Shown in pieces: positions 27,601 through 39,144 of a DNA stretch of 64,000 nt (position 1 is the stretch's first letter; the number at the start of each line of letters is the position of its first letter). The DNA is from Lactifluus volemus (Eukaryota > Basidiomycota > Agaricomycetes > Russulales > Russulaceae). The notes under the pieces are model-generated. The model did no database searches and was not told the DNA's origin. It saw only the letters and a program-made list of their open reading frames with translations. The translations under genes and the position numbers were made by a program. Location: NCBI GenBank assembly GCA_022376515.1, contig WTXI01000003.1, forward strand, positions 1,178,001 to 1,242,000, in the 5' to 3' direction.

Positions 27601-29673
27601 AGTTTGGAGAATTTCGCATTCGAAATCTGCAAACTGAATGGCGTAAGGATTAAGGAAAGCAGGGAAATTGTAGTCTTACATATTCTTCGTCTCTCTCTCC
27701 TTAGAAGCCAAGTCTCTCTGATGTAGCGTCAACTTGGCTCGTGCGTCGGATTGCAGACTGAGCGTCCTGATTTCAAGTGTGAGTTGGTCTCGTTTGTCCT
27801 CCAACGTGCGAACTCTGGTGTTTAGCTCCGCTATGCGATCTTCATGCTTCGCAGAGGCGATATCTATCTTCAACTGCTCGATGCGCGTTCTCTTCCCTTC
27901 TATATCCGAGACAACAGTCAGTAGGTCTCCGTCTAGCACTTCCGCGGCCTCCAAGCTGCTCTCTGTAGATGCGACATCTGACTTGAGCTTTGTCTGGGTT
28001 GATAGTGAGATTCAACTGTACGATGCTCTATTTGACGGACGTACGACTCGGCTGCGGTTGCTTGCCCTCTGTTGCTTGTGCCTTTCCAAACTAGTATGCA
28101 GTTGCCGTGACTTCTCGTTATAAGTGGCGTTACTTTGCTGAACTTCACCCTAAAGGATTGGAACGTGAGCGCCAGTGACGATGGAAGGGCTGTATCCCGA
28201 GCGTACCTGTATACGATCAACTTCACCTGTTTGCTGAGATAACACAGAGGCCAGCTTTGTTGAGAAATCTGTGACTTTGTTACGCTCGAGCGGGCTCGCA
28301 TCGAACCCCCGAATGCCATGCTGTGTGGCTATTTCGCGAATCAGAACCTCGCGATCCCGTATCCGTTCTTCTTGAGCCTAAAACAATCCGTCGAAAAATA
28401 CTATCTCAGGAGAATTACCCCCCTTTACCTTGGCTTCCGCAATCAGTTGACCATGTTCCTCATTAAGCTCTACATGCTTCTTTCGAGTGGCGGTCAGTTC
28501 ATCCTCTTTGTCCTGTTCGGCAGCCTCCTCACGCCGTCGAACGTTTCTTTGCTCAGCAATATGAGCGTTGAAGTTCTTGATACGTTCCGCTAGTTGCTCC
28601 TCGGTGTCTCATCATTATTGGAATAATTAGGGCCAGTAAGAATATCAGGAAACGGTAAACCCTACCATCAGTCTCCTGCACATTCAGACGCAACTCGGCA
28701 AGCTCTTCTTGATACCTTTGCTGTTCCTTCTGCAGATTCTCGACTCGGAGATAGATTTCTCGGAACTTGGTTGCGCCTTCCTCAAACTTTCGATTCGAAC
28801 GCGCCAATGCTTCATACAGCTTTTTGGCTTCCTGGTAATCCCCCTCCTTCGCCGCTATGCTAGCGTTCATATCGGAGATACGAGCCTTGAGTTTGTCCGC
28901 GTGCCCCTTTTCCCGGGCCAACGATTCGAGCCTTTCTTTGTCAGTCTTCAGCTCAGCGACACGCTCTTTTCGAAGCGCCTTGATTGAGTCTAGTGCCTTG
29001 GTGTATCTAGGACATTTCAGATGCATAAGCGTTCAAAACAATCGGATATACCCTTACCTTGTAGCCTCGAATATATCGTCGAATTTCTTTTTCAGAACCG
29101 AGGCTTCAGCCAGAGGCCAGTACGAATCTTCCTGATGGCAGAAGATGACATTTTCAAGCACGGCTTTAGAGACACCCAGCAGGTGAGGTATTTCGACGTC
29201 TATCGCTGCGCACTTTGTCGAGATGGCTGTGCGCTGTGGTTTCTTTGGATCAGATGAATGATGCTCTCCACATCTATACGACAAACCTTTCCAGACTCTT
29301 TTGCATTTGGATCATCAAGGGCTAGGATGTTCTCCAACGTTTTCATGGTCATGCCAGCAGTCTTCTTCATTGTCACAGACAGGTTGCGGGTGACAATCAT
29401 ACGCTGTCCATTGGCTGCAAAGAAGCGTAGTCTCACTTGTGCCTTGACTTCTTTTTCGTTTGCCATCTTTGGATCATGTATGAAGGCTCCGCCTCGCGTC
29501 CCGGGTGGCTGGTCACCTGTTGTCGCATATTTCAAGCACTCAATTATCGTAGTCTTTCCACTGCCGTTTTGGCCTACTATGACCGTGACGGGGGAAAAGA
29601 ATTCTATGATAGTGACACTTTTGTCGTCAAACGATCGAATACCGCGGATGGCAACCTTGTGCAGTGTTGACAT
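24698..29673 (-). CDS. RAD50: DNA double-strand break repair ATPase RAD50
   Basis: SMC-like ABC ATPase of the MRE11-RAD50-NBS1 complex, acting in break sensing, end resection and telomere upkeep. The start is [20 protein letters not shown] (29673). Walker [21 protein letters not shown] is at about 29560, and the conserved [20 protein letters not shown] at about 29130. A coiled coil of about 900 residues fills 25.5-29.0 kb. The zinc hook CQVC (in [20 protein letters not shown], about 27095) sits in its middle. The C-terminal lobe has the signature [19 protein letters not shown], Walker [21 protein letters not shown], then [20 protein letters not shown] and stop at 24698-24700. The D-loop reads PTNALD rather than PTTNLD. 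More than 15 short introns. Full length for the family. Confidence 0.94.
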
Positions 29674-29870
29674 GGTGCGACACAAAGTCAAAGCTGGTTG
29701 TGCGGAAGAAAGCCTTTGCCAGGCCGCGGAAAGCGCGTCAACTCACGTGCATATTTATTATCACGTGATCTTTAACTACCACTATTCAAGTAACCCTATG
29801 TCACTTCGTCCCATTGGTACACCGGAATTGCCTCCCAGTCTTGGCCAATGCTCCCTAACACCGCTAATTG

Positions 29871-30266
29871 CTACCAGGGAAGCGAAATGCCACCCTTCTT
29901 AACAGGGCACATGAATTCAGCGTTTTTTGGTCATTTGCAGTGTCAGGTTGTCGATGTACATTTGCAGAGTGGCGTTTCCGGACGATAATTTATCCGTGTC
30001 TCTCTCCACCGTCTTCACACGTTCCAGTAGCACTGCAGGTTATAAGACGTAAAATAAATACCGCCCTTCGAGAAGTTACTGATGCATAGATACCTCTCAG
30101 GTCCTCTTGACGGGCGATAATATCTCTGTTCTGAATGAGTGAGGATACGAACAGAATGAAAGCCTACTACGTACTTGATGATTTGCTCTTTCTTCACGGC
30201 ATCCTTGACAACGTCGCCGGATGAGAATGGATCCGATGCACCCCACCCAGCTTGGTCATCGAACAT
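29871..30266 (-). CDS. Short coiled-coil protein, SCOC/Slo1-like
   Basis: A small three-exon gene. Exon 1 (from 30266) encodes MFDDQAGWGASDPFSSGDVV then KDAVKKEQIIK. Exon 2 encodes DIIARQEDLR (acceptor AACAG). Exon 3 starts VLLERVKTVERDTDKLSSGN and continues ATLQMYIDNLTLQMTKNAEF to a stop at 29871-29873. The heptad-rich stretch ending in N.TLQ.YIDNLT resembles SCOC (human) and yeast Slo1. Those bind Arf-like GTPases (ARL1, Arl3) at the Golgi. About 90 residues, in the family's range. Exon phases were worked out by hand and agree, but the family call rests on one short motif. Confidence 0.65.
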
Positions 30267-30392
30267 TGTTAGTGGCAGTACGCTTAAGAGAGAGAAATAG
30301 CCTTTGGGTCAAGCCCAAACAGGAAGTTATTATCATTTAGCCGCAGTGACGCGTCGCGTGGTCACCTCCAGTCGGACTTAGTCGTTAAGCAA
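30267..30392. promoter_or_regulatory. Shared upstream region of the SCOC-like gene and RPN13
   Basis: 126 bp between the start codons of two divergent genes; both promoters are expected here. No specific element was identified. Confidence 0.4.
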
Positions 30393-31510
30393 ATGCCTCT
30401 GACCGAACGGTCCACCATTCTCGCCTTCAAGGCCGGTCGCGCATTTCGGCGCGAAGGTACCAACATCGTCGAACCGAGTATCGATAAGGGTGCCATTGTA
30501 ATTGAACGAGGTGATGACGAACTACTCCATTTTATGTGGAAAAACAGGGAATCTGAGGAGGCAGAGGAGGCTCGTCCATCTTGGTCTCTCTGTAACCTCT
30601 GGCTTATTGTATTCCAGGATCTCATCTTATTCCCAACCGATGCTAGCTTCGTGAGCGTTCCACAGGCAGGCGGCGGCCGCGTTTACGTTCTCAAGTTCTC
30701 TTCATCGGACCAAAGGCATTTCGTAAGTACACCCGTTAGAGTTCCAAAAGAAAATCGTTAACTGATATGCCCAGTTTTGGATGCAGGTAACTCGTCTTGT
30801 TCATATTCCCTAGGTCTACTGACAACTCGTGAGGAATTTAGGATGCATCCAGTGAACGTGACGAGGACTTTGCTTTTCACGTCAACAGACTTCTTCAAAT
30901 ACCTGGCTATATCCCCGTGTGGGGTGTTCCTGATAGCACCTCACAACAGACACCGGGCGCATCTACATCTACTCAAGTAGCACCGCCCGCAGGGTGCGCT
31001 CCGTCCGATTTTATACTGGAATCTCCCCATGCTGACTCACCTCCAGTGTCAGTCAGCCAACTCCGGAACAACTTTCTCAGCTGCGTTCTTTGGTTGCACA
31101 GATGTCAGGTGCTGCCGCTGCACAACCAGGTGAAAATCTGGTCATTTATGCTCGCCTGTTGTGCTGATACAAAAGCAGACTTGTCCCTTACGGATGTTCT
31201 TACTGTCGAAAATTTGAACCCACTCTTCGTTTCTCACCCTGAGCTCATCCAATCAATATTCCCACATCTACCGCCCGACTTGCCCGCGAGCCCCTCGCCG
31301 GAGGTCCTTTCTCAGATAGTATCGTCTCCACAATTCCGTGGGGCAGTGGCAAGCTTCGACCGTGCTCTGCGCACGGGCTTGCTGGGTGATTTGGTAACAC
31401 AATTAGGACTGCCCGAAGAAGCCGGAACAAGTGTAGAGGCCTTCTTGAGGGCAGTACGCGAACAAGCCGATGGCAACGGGTCAGGGAGCGAGCGTATGGA
31501 TACGGACTAA
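30393..31510 (+). CDS. RPN13: 26S proteasome ubiquitin receptor RPN13 (ADRM1)
   Basis: Proteasome subunit that binds ubiquitin through an N-terminal Pru domain and recruits the deubiquitinase UCH37 through a C-terminal DEUBAD domain. Pru: TILAFKAGRAFRREGTNIVE, KGAIVIERGDDELLHFMWKN, DLILFPTDASFVSVPQAGGG, RVYVLKFSSSDQRHFFWMQD, ERDEDFAFHVNRLLQ. DEUBAD: LSLTDVLTVENLNPLFVSHP, ELIQSIFPHLPPDLPASPSP, GLLGDLVTQLGLPEEAGTSV, AFLRAVREQAD, stop 31510. Between NRESEEAEE and DLILFP sit about 16 extra residues in frame (30571-30618). They may be an insertion or an intron with a GC donor. Other introns are canonical. Confidence 0.92.
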
Positions 31511-31618
31511 GTAACTATCCATTGTTTGTTGGTCTGGATCAATGTCATAACAGCTTGATAAAATCGTAAATAAGTAGATCCGAAAAGTGGGTGGCACGAT
31601 AACGAATCAGCTAGAGCT

Positions 31619-32790
31619 TCAATGACTCCGGTTGGAAAGCCACTGGATCACGATGTCCCTGCGTGAAACATTAAGTTGACTCGTTGGACGTGACTCCTGA
31701 CACCTACAAATTATGTTGGCTTTTCATGGAACACTAGAGGCAGTCGTGAGCGGCAAAATGAAACCGTTCAAAAATCATCAAGCTCAACGTACCGAATAGC
31801 ACTGGGTCAAGTGCCTCCGTTCAGCAAGACGTGAGTCCAGTGACAGGTCAAATACGCACCGAAACTGGCCGTCCAGTTATTTTATCTAGCCTCCTGAAGG
31901 ACGTGTCAGGTATGATGTAGCAAACAAGGGAGTGAAATTACAAAGCCCGTATGAGGCCCTGGACGTTGGTGTGCTCATGGATGTCGTTCTTGTTGCCCAG
32001 CTAGTATAAGAGCTCGTCAGGGCATGATAACAGTCTGAGCCTCTGGACTATCTGACCACAAGCAGCGGGACCCCAGACAAGGAGGACTGTGCAAGCAGCG
32101 CGTGCAGTTCGAATCTTGCGGTCTCGAATTTCTCGCGCTGCCGGTGGGGTTTCAAGGTGACTCGTCAGTCCTAGCTTGACAGTAGGATAGCCGGTCGTCA
32201 ACGTACATCAGCTGAATCTACCACGAAACTTGGAAGTAGGCTATCAGGTATGGTAGCAGAGAGGGCCCACGGCTTCGTACACTATAGCGTCGACCCCGTG
32301 GCAATATCGCTCCCACATTGAGCGAAACTTTGGTTGGCCTGGACGCGAACAAACAATACTTAGACGTTCATTGGGTCAGACATTGACAGATGGACATTCG
32401 CACCTGCCACATCCCATATTTTCAGAACGATATTCCCCTTTCTCACCTTGCGGAAATTAAATGCTACAGTTGGTACAACGTCTTCACTCCACTTGAATGG
32501 GAACGAAGCAATGAACAGGATGGTCTCGCTTTAGAGGGAAAATACGTACCTGTCCCGATCCAATTACATTCACAAATGAAGTCTTCCCGGACGCCTAAGA
32601 GTGAAGGTAGGCAAGATGCGAAGTTGTTGCAGTGTACTGACCTGTAAGCCGACGACAGCTATATCGGCCGATTTGGTGAAAAACAGACTAGAGTCGTTAG
32701 AGGTCGAACTTAGGTGATCGAATTTTGTTTCTTACACGGTGAAGCTTACCCTGTTATCCATTGAAAGAGAGATGAGAAGAAGTAAGCCAT
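31619..32790 (-). CDS. ARL8: Arf-like GTPase ARL8
   Basis: Small GTPase of lysosome/vacuole positioning and traffic. Assembled from eight or so short exons: [14 protein letters not shown] (start 32790), [15 protein letters not shown], then the P-loop [15 protein letters not shown]. Next are [103 protein letters not shown] and [20 protein letters not shown], ending [15 protein letters not shown] (stop 31619-31621). The order RSMWERYC...DAIV is ARL8-specific rather than ARF1/ARL1. There is no N-terminal Gly2, as in ARL8, which is acetylated rather than myristoylated. Unusual: TVAF for TVGF and DVAGQ for D(I/V)GGQ around switches I/II. Confidence 0.9.
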
Positions 32791-32876
32791 ACGAAACTTG
32801 TCAGGCGTCGTGGCGGAGAGTGTGCGGATCCGGGCCGGTAAAGCTTGCTCATCTGCTTCCTTCTCTCTCCTGCCGA
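32791..32876. promoter_or_regulatory. Very short divergent spacer ARL8/PET127
   Basis: Only 86 bp separate the proposed starts of two divergent genes. Promoter elements must therefore overlap 5' leaders or coding sequence, unless PET127 starts further downstream. Confidence 0.4.
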
Positions 32877-35800
32877 ATGCCCCTCGCTCGATGCACCCTC
32901 ATTCGCCACCGCTTGCATAGTCTACTGCTACGCGACTTTCTTGTGACACATGTTCATGTACGGAATTTTCTTTTTCAAAGCACGGTCAAGACGCCCAAGG
33001 GCAGTGGCCGCAAAAGCAAGAAATCTAGAGCAATTATACAAAATGAGTTGAAAGGCGAATTTTTCCCCGCTCCAAGCATGCTGCCTTTGCATCTACAGCC
33101 TCGCAAAAGTTCTCGGTATACACTCACAATTGATCGTCCACTGAACATGGGGTCGTTTGCCCTTCTAACAGAGGTCGTCTTTCCAGGAAGCAGGCCATTA
33201 AAAATAATAGAGCCTCTGCGAAGCTTGGGGCTCATCTAGGTGCCAATAAAAATGCTAGTGCATCCGCGGTCACCTAACCCCTTCCACGCTGTCTTCATTT
33301 TGCTTTCCAGCACAGCCAATTTCGGGCGGTAGTAGAAAAAGTGCCCGCCATCTACTTGGTTCATTACGCTATTCCCGTTGCGTCGACGGTGTAATTCAAC
33401 CTCGCCGTGTCATCCATCCGAGACCATTTCTTGAAGGTAAGTACTGCTACCAGTTGTTATCACCAATATGTCTCAACCGCCTAGATGTGATGCCACCATC
33501 CCCTCAGAGTCCTATTGCTACTCTGGCGCACGGCCTTGAGCGCGTCCTTTTCAAGTAAGAATATCGACAACTGAGTCGATGTTAGGTGCTTACTTCAACC
33601 CCCGCAGTCCAGGAGTTCAATGGTTACAAGACCCTCGATCCCAGGTGTACAGTTTCACAGCTTGGCTTGAAAAGATAGTTCCTGTGAAGAACTTTGCATT
33701 CGAACGCCTACCGTCGTTTCTGCCCAGCTCGCGTGACCAGGTGTGTAACTCTCCATATCCGAGATACAAGGTTGACGTTGCTTTTCTAGGACCTGTATGC
33801 TGTAGCACAACGCGAGGGTAGAAAGTATGCGGGATCAACCTCATCTCTGACAGGTCTACTTAAGCACCTGTACTTCCTCATATCTGATGACAAGCCTGTA
33901 AATACGTCAAACCTCAGCGACAGTTTTAGAACGCAGGTGAGGTCGCCAAATATCACACCTCATTTAATGTCAATCATTCCCCCTAGCCTCAAACGTTTAC
34001 GCCAGGTCAACGAGCAGCAGCCTTTGTTACATTAAATTATCGTGACGGTGTGTACTTGATTGACAGTGCTGGGGGCGCTTTCCCAGCAGAGATCTCACAA
34101 AAAAATGTTCTGACCTGGACGGTATGACCATGTATAACTTTTCTGTCAACCTCGTTAACGCCCTATTCGCAGGGAACTTTACTCGAAAAGTTCCTTACTC
34201 GCTCCCCAAATGACTTTTTGCGTCTAACGCGTTCCTCGGGCAACCCTGCTGTGGCAGAGGAGCATAAACGCGAAGCATATCGATATGCAAAGGTGAGCCG
34301 AGGTTCGTCTAGGCTCCTCTCTTTGCGTAATCTTTCCGCAGTCAGACAAGTTCGTCTTGCGCTCCCAACTCGACTGTTTCGATCATCGCCTTCCTGGGAC
34401 TGGGGTATTTGATATCAAGACCCGCGCCGTACTGACTATACGGCATGATCTATTCAACTTTGAAGAGAACTCCGGCTATCAGATTCGCACAACGCAGGGT
34501 CTTATTGAGAGCTTTGAGAGGGAGTATTATGACCTCATTCGATCTGCCTTCCTCAAGTACAGGTAGGTCTTACATCGCGTAAGGTGGCAATATCCAATCA
34601 TCTCATCGCTATCCGTAGTTTTCAAGCACGCATCGGCAACATGGATGGCGTCTTCGTTGCTTTCCACAACACAAAGAGAATTTTTGGTTTCCAATATATC
34701 CCATTGTCTGAGATGGACGCTCGCCTTTTTGGAGAAAGCGCTGCTGGTGATGCTGTGTTCGAAAAGTGCCTGCTCCTACTTGAAACAGTTCTGGAAGAAG
34801 CTACGCGTGAGCTTCCACACCAAGTATGTTCACGATGTGAAACTTAGGTTCATCCATAACTAATATTGCTCCCCTAAGTCCATCCATCTCACTGTCGAAA
34901 AAGCGCTACGTGAAAATACGTTGAAAGTGTTTGTCGAACCTGCGGAATGGGATGAGGAACAAAATGGGTCTAAACCAATCATCCAGCTAGATGTATCAAC
35001 CAAAAGTTACATCCGTGAGATGGCTACTAGCGGTTCAAACGCTGTGGAGAGATCAAATTTGCCCTGTATGTTTTGTCCTCTATAGTGTTCTCACTCATTG
35101 AAAATGTGCATGGCAGGGGCTGTACACTGGTCCGTTTCCAAGTCGGCCCTAGATCCCCATCTTTTACGAGACAATCTCGCCACGACGCGGAGGCGTGCCG
35201 TTTTCCCGCTATGGCTCCCGTCGGGTGTGGGTATACGAGAGATGGAGAAGGTCTGGCATGGGTTACAATTTAACCCAGTTGCACCAGTGGAAGTACCCTT
35301 CAAGGCCGAACTATTCTACCCACCGCCAACGAGTGTGAAGGTATTACGCCGACTTTCACATAAGGGGCGTGATTACCTCGAACACACTATACGCATGCTA
35401 GAAGGCAAGCCTAAGCCAGTGCTTGGCATTCCCAACGATGCCCAGGAGGTGGCACAGCTGGTGGCGCTTGCTCATAGTGACACGAGCAGAAAGCTGAGCT
35501 CGGCGCCGAGCGAAGGCCGTAGACAGGTCAGGTCGAATGTGGAGGCGGCAAACCAAAGGGCTAGCCAGAGAGCTGTGGTTCCGGGGAGGTCCACCACTAT
35601 CGATGCTGACAACCAACCAAGTCCGATCAAGGGGCCAACTGGTCGTCCTCAAGTTCGTTCATTTGCAACACCCTTTACTGAGGCCGGCTATGGGGACAAC
35701 TTCGTCCCAAAGACAACATTGAGACACTTGGACGAAATGCTGTCCGAAGACCAAAGGAGGATCGTGGAAGACCAGGACGTACTTTCGGCGGAAGCGCGCT

Positions 35801-35973
35801 CGAGGTTGACGTGCCCTATTCATCGCCGTCCAGTCGCAGCACATAGCAAATCGGATCATCTGATAAAAGAGTTGAAGAAGAATTTGAGAGGCGTCAACAA
35901 AATCGATCGACCGGAACGGGTGGCCCAAGAGAATTCTGAAGGAACGGAACACCGGCAGCCACTTCCGGTTTAG
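32877..35973 (+). CDS. PET127: Mitochondrial RNA-processing protein PET127
   Basis: Pet127 acts on 5' ends and stability of mitochondrial RNAs. The proposed start MPLARCTLIRHRLHSLLLRD is an Arg/Leu-rich, acid-free presequence; the start is inferred and uncertain. A basic stretch with GSGRKSKKS follows, then LPPSPQSPIATLAHG-like sequence and SPGVQWLQDPRSQVYSFTAW. Core blocks: HLYFLISDDKP, TFTPGQRAAAFVTLNYRDGV, YLIDSAGGAFPAEISQKNVL, LRSQLDCFDHRLPGTGVFDI, KTRAVLTIRHDLFNFEENSG, ESFEREYYDLIRSAFLKY and IGNMDGVFVAFHNTKRIFGF. The C-terminal third includes AVHWSVSKSALDPHLLRDNL, then LFYPPPTSVKVLRRLSHKGR and a low-complexity tail to 35973. About ten introns. The LPGTGVFDIKTRA and FEREYYDLIRSAFLKY blocks are diagnostic. 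Confidence 0.88.
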
Positions 35974-36341
35974 CACCTAGCTACCTCTTGATGGGTTCCA
36001 CCCATCGTTATTCATACCATATCCACTTAGACTATTATATCGCACGCCCTGCATTAGCTTAACCATACATACCATTCCTACTTGATGAACATGCTTAGTG
36101 TTTAATATGGGCCACACAGGTCGGTTGTGCTACCCTAGTGCTGCTCTGGCATATATGATACCATGCATCCGGTCAAACACTCGCTACGCGGGCTAAAAGA
36201 GAGGCCTCGGCCTCACGTCACTCTGCTCGTGCCACTTCTCTTTCCCAAGAGATCAAAAAAATAATAAAGAAAGGAACAAACAGGAACAATCATACTAACA
36301 ATTTGCCCCAAAAATATTTACCAAAACACGGAAATTTTCTT
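35974..36341. other. Convergent intergenic region PET127/USP gene
   Basis: 368 bp between two convergent stop codons. AT-rich near 36250-36340; nothing recognised beyond the two expected 3' UTRs. Confidence 0.5.
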
Positions 36342-38481
36342 TTACAAAGAGCTCATCATGCTAGAGCTTCTCGCTGGGCCATGCGCTGAGCCTTCTACTT
36401 CGGCATCCGGTTCTCCCTCATCATCCGCACCCTCGCGACCTTCTTCCTGCACGCGCATGCGCTCGCTCTCACGATCTTCAGAACGCTCAATCTGATCACG
36501 CATATGTGCAACCTCTTCATCAACGCGCGGTGTGACACGTTCAATGCCAGCGGCCTCAGCAAGAGACACACGGGCATGGTGCTTCGTGAGATGGGCGGAT
36601 CGTCGCGGGGGACGCTTCAGGCGGCGGCGAGCTACCATCACTGGAACAGAGCACTTTTGTAATAGGTAGTGCGATGTCGAGCCAAGAAGGATTCTGTGAG
36701 CGTTCACGATAAGCGCCAGGACGGCGGAAGAGCGAAGGGGTGAAAACGAACCCTTTCAGTCGATTCAAGCCACGGGAGCCCACGATAAGCATGACAGGAT
36801 CAACATGATCTACGATGTCTGCAGGGCATAAATGCGTTCATCTCGCATATAATACGTCAAGGAGGCGTACCTAGAATCATGTGCCTTGCATTCTTGGCAT
36901 GCCAAGCCTGACAAGAAATCGTTACATTCAACCGCGTCCGCTGAAGAAGACTGGTCGCTTGGCGACACAAGATATAAGCAAGGCCTTGACGCTAGAGACA
37001 ACGATTGTCAAGACGACTCTTAAAACAGATTCGGGATGGCTCCGCACTTCTTGTTGGGAACGAAGCTTGGTAGCACGCTCCCCTGCAGCTGCAGAAGGGG
37101 GATCAACTGTTAATTTACCCGTTAGCTGAAATGTTATGGAGCACATCCGAAAGGGAAAAACTAATTTCCTTTACTCTCGTTTTCGGAAACGGTGACGATC
37201 AACCTGATCCCCGAATTCAGCAACAAAGTTTATCACCGTGAGGGAAATTGGGGCGCACATTTCGTCACCATGCCTGATGACGGTTCCTATTCCCCATTCG
37301 ACGGCATACCGACTCTCATCGTTCAGATCGCTTGCGATTACATATCGCCGGGGTCGGCGACCGCTCTCCCTGAGCGCACGTTCTGGATCTCCCTGAGTAA
37401 GAGAAATTGTACACCTGTCACGTTCGAACACGGGTCGCCCCGTCTGCAACGGAAGTGGGTCAGGGCGAGTGGACTTGCGGCGGCGTGGATTGCGCGGGCT
37501 AGAGTGGTTGAGGGTGGTGGGGAAGTACGGCTCGGGTGGGACCACGACATTCACGCCTTCACCTAGTGGATCAGCTATCTCGAGGGGATCTGGCTCAGAG
37601 ACCTCGGTCGGGACGAGGGCATTACGCTCAGTGTTGGCTTCGGTGACCGGGTCAAACAGATCATTGTCAGACCACTCTTCTTCGGAATCGCTTCCGTTAT
37701 CCGAGAAGGCGTCACCCTGGGACTCGTCATCCGAAGCGTACGCGCTGCGCGGGCGTCCCCGAATCGACTCGGTGTCCGATTCGGCGTCAGACTGGGCGAG
37801 GGCGCCTACATTTGGTGAAGGATCGCGCAGACGAGAACGACGGAAGTGGAAGGGGGACGTGCTTCTGGAGCGCCAAAAGGAGGAAGTAGATTCTTCAGGG
37901 GCGCCGCGGGAAGCGACTGAAGAGGAACGGGGTCGCTGGTCATCGTCTCCCTTGGCCTTTGAGTGTGAACGACCGCGGCTATCATCGGCACTGTTACGGG
38001 AGAGGGAAAGAGATGAAAGACCACCCATCATGGAGCTGAATGACCTGCGCCCGAATGAACCAGATATGCTTGTGCGGGGGGCGGCTGCCTCCGAGGTCTG
38101 ACCAGCCCTAATCGAGTCTGGCCTCGAAGTGGTACGCTCGAGACCATTAGAGTCTGTCTGTTGCTTTGTTAGTATGTTTGAAGAAGACCATCTGGAAAAG
38201 AGGGGGGTGGTAGGTCGGGAAGAAGCGGGAGAAGAGTTTTCTGAGATGGAGTTGGTGCCAGATGCTGTGGGTGTGGGTTGATGGGTTGCCGATGTGGAAG
38301 ACGGAAGACTGGCAAGGGAAGAAGAGAGCGAACGGGTAGCATAAGACGAGAGTGGGACACCCTCCTGAGGGGAGACAAGGGTTGGCACAAGCTGATCTTT
38401 GTCTCTGTCTTTTGAGCCACCGCCGTAGACGGACTTCCAGGTGATTTTTCGAGAAGTTTGTTGTCGTTGACGTTCCACCAT
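36342..38481 (-). CDS. Universal stress protein-domain protein with long disordered N-terminus
   Basis: The start MVERQRQQTSRKITWKSVYG (38481) opens a Ser/Pro/Arg-rich region of about 300 residues, containing SFGRRSFSSMMGGLSSLSLS and acidic DNGSDSEEEWSDNDLFDP. The Usp domain then begins RRYVIASDLNDESRYAVEWG, IGTVIRHGDEM, with VDPPSAAAGERATKLRSQQE and NVTISCQAWHAKNARHMI. It ends DHVDPVMLIVGSRGLNRLKG joined by splicing to ILLGSTSHYLLQKCSVPVMV. The join recreates the ATP-binding pattern G-x2-G-x9-G-S. A charged tail follows to stop 36342. The role is unknown; fungal members of this layout are usually uncharacterised. About six exons. Confidence 0.85.
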
Positions 38482-39144
38482 TCAAATGGGGTGGAAAAAA
38501 GACAATGGGAGCAAGGTAAGGTAGTTTCGCTCACCTGAGGGTTGATGCGATACGGTGAAAGCTGTGGGCGTTGTTAATCACTTGGCAGCACTCTTGGCAA
38601 AAAAGGAGAACACCGCTACGCTACGCACCATTTCAGGCCTTTCAGGTTCAATCACGGTTCGGTTTCTTGTAAAAGTATAAGCTTTGGTTGTTCACCTACA
38701 ATTCAGTTCGGTCACTATGGAACATCATTACGGGAAAAGCCGGGAGCATCTTTTGATTGCCGGAGATTCGAGTCATCAGTGTGGGAACCATTGGCCTTTT
38801 AGTTCTCAAGTTACAGTAGTACTCTGAGAGACTGAGACAACTCAGATATATTATATCACTCGACGACCTGGCACGAGAGAACCATTTGTCTTGGCCACAA
38901 GGAACCATGCCACAGAAATTTGCATATTTGGTATCCAAACAGAGCATCTCAACGCAAGTGACCACTTGACCATCAACCACGACATAGATCCCACATTTCT
39001 CTCGCTGGGTCGAGTTTTCTCTGTTTTTCCGTGCTTTCGTATCCACTGGCAGTGCGGGCACTTGAACACCTCCATATTCGCTTTCCGACGACTCACGACT
39101 CAGTCGTTCCCGCGCAATTATCACCGTAATTCTGTTTTCTTCAC
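38482..39144. other. Divergent intergenic region USP gene/polo-box gene
   Basis: 663 bp between two divergent starts. A 169-codon open frame on the minus strand (38696-39205) overlaps the start of the polo-box gene, shows no motif and is not called. No protein-kinase motif (HRD, DFG, GxGxxG) was found on either strand here, which matters for the next gene. Confidence 0.5.

Noticed and set aside
32975..33235. 86-codon minus-strand open frame upstream of ARL8
   Set aside because: It overlaps the proposed PET127 5' exon; ARL8 has its own start at 32790 with the expected N-terminal helix, so this frame is not needed.
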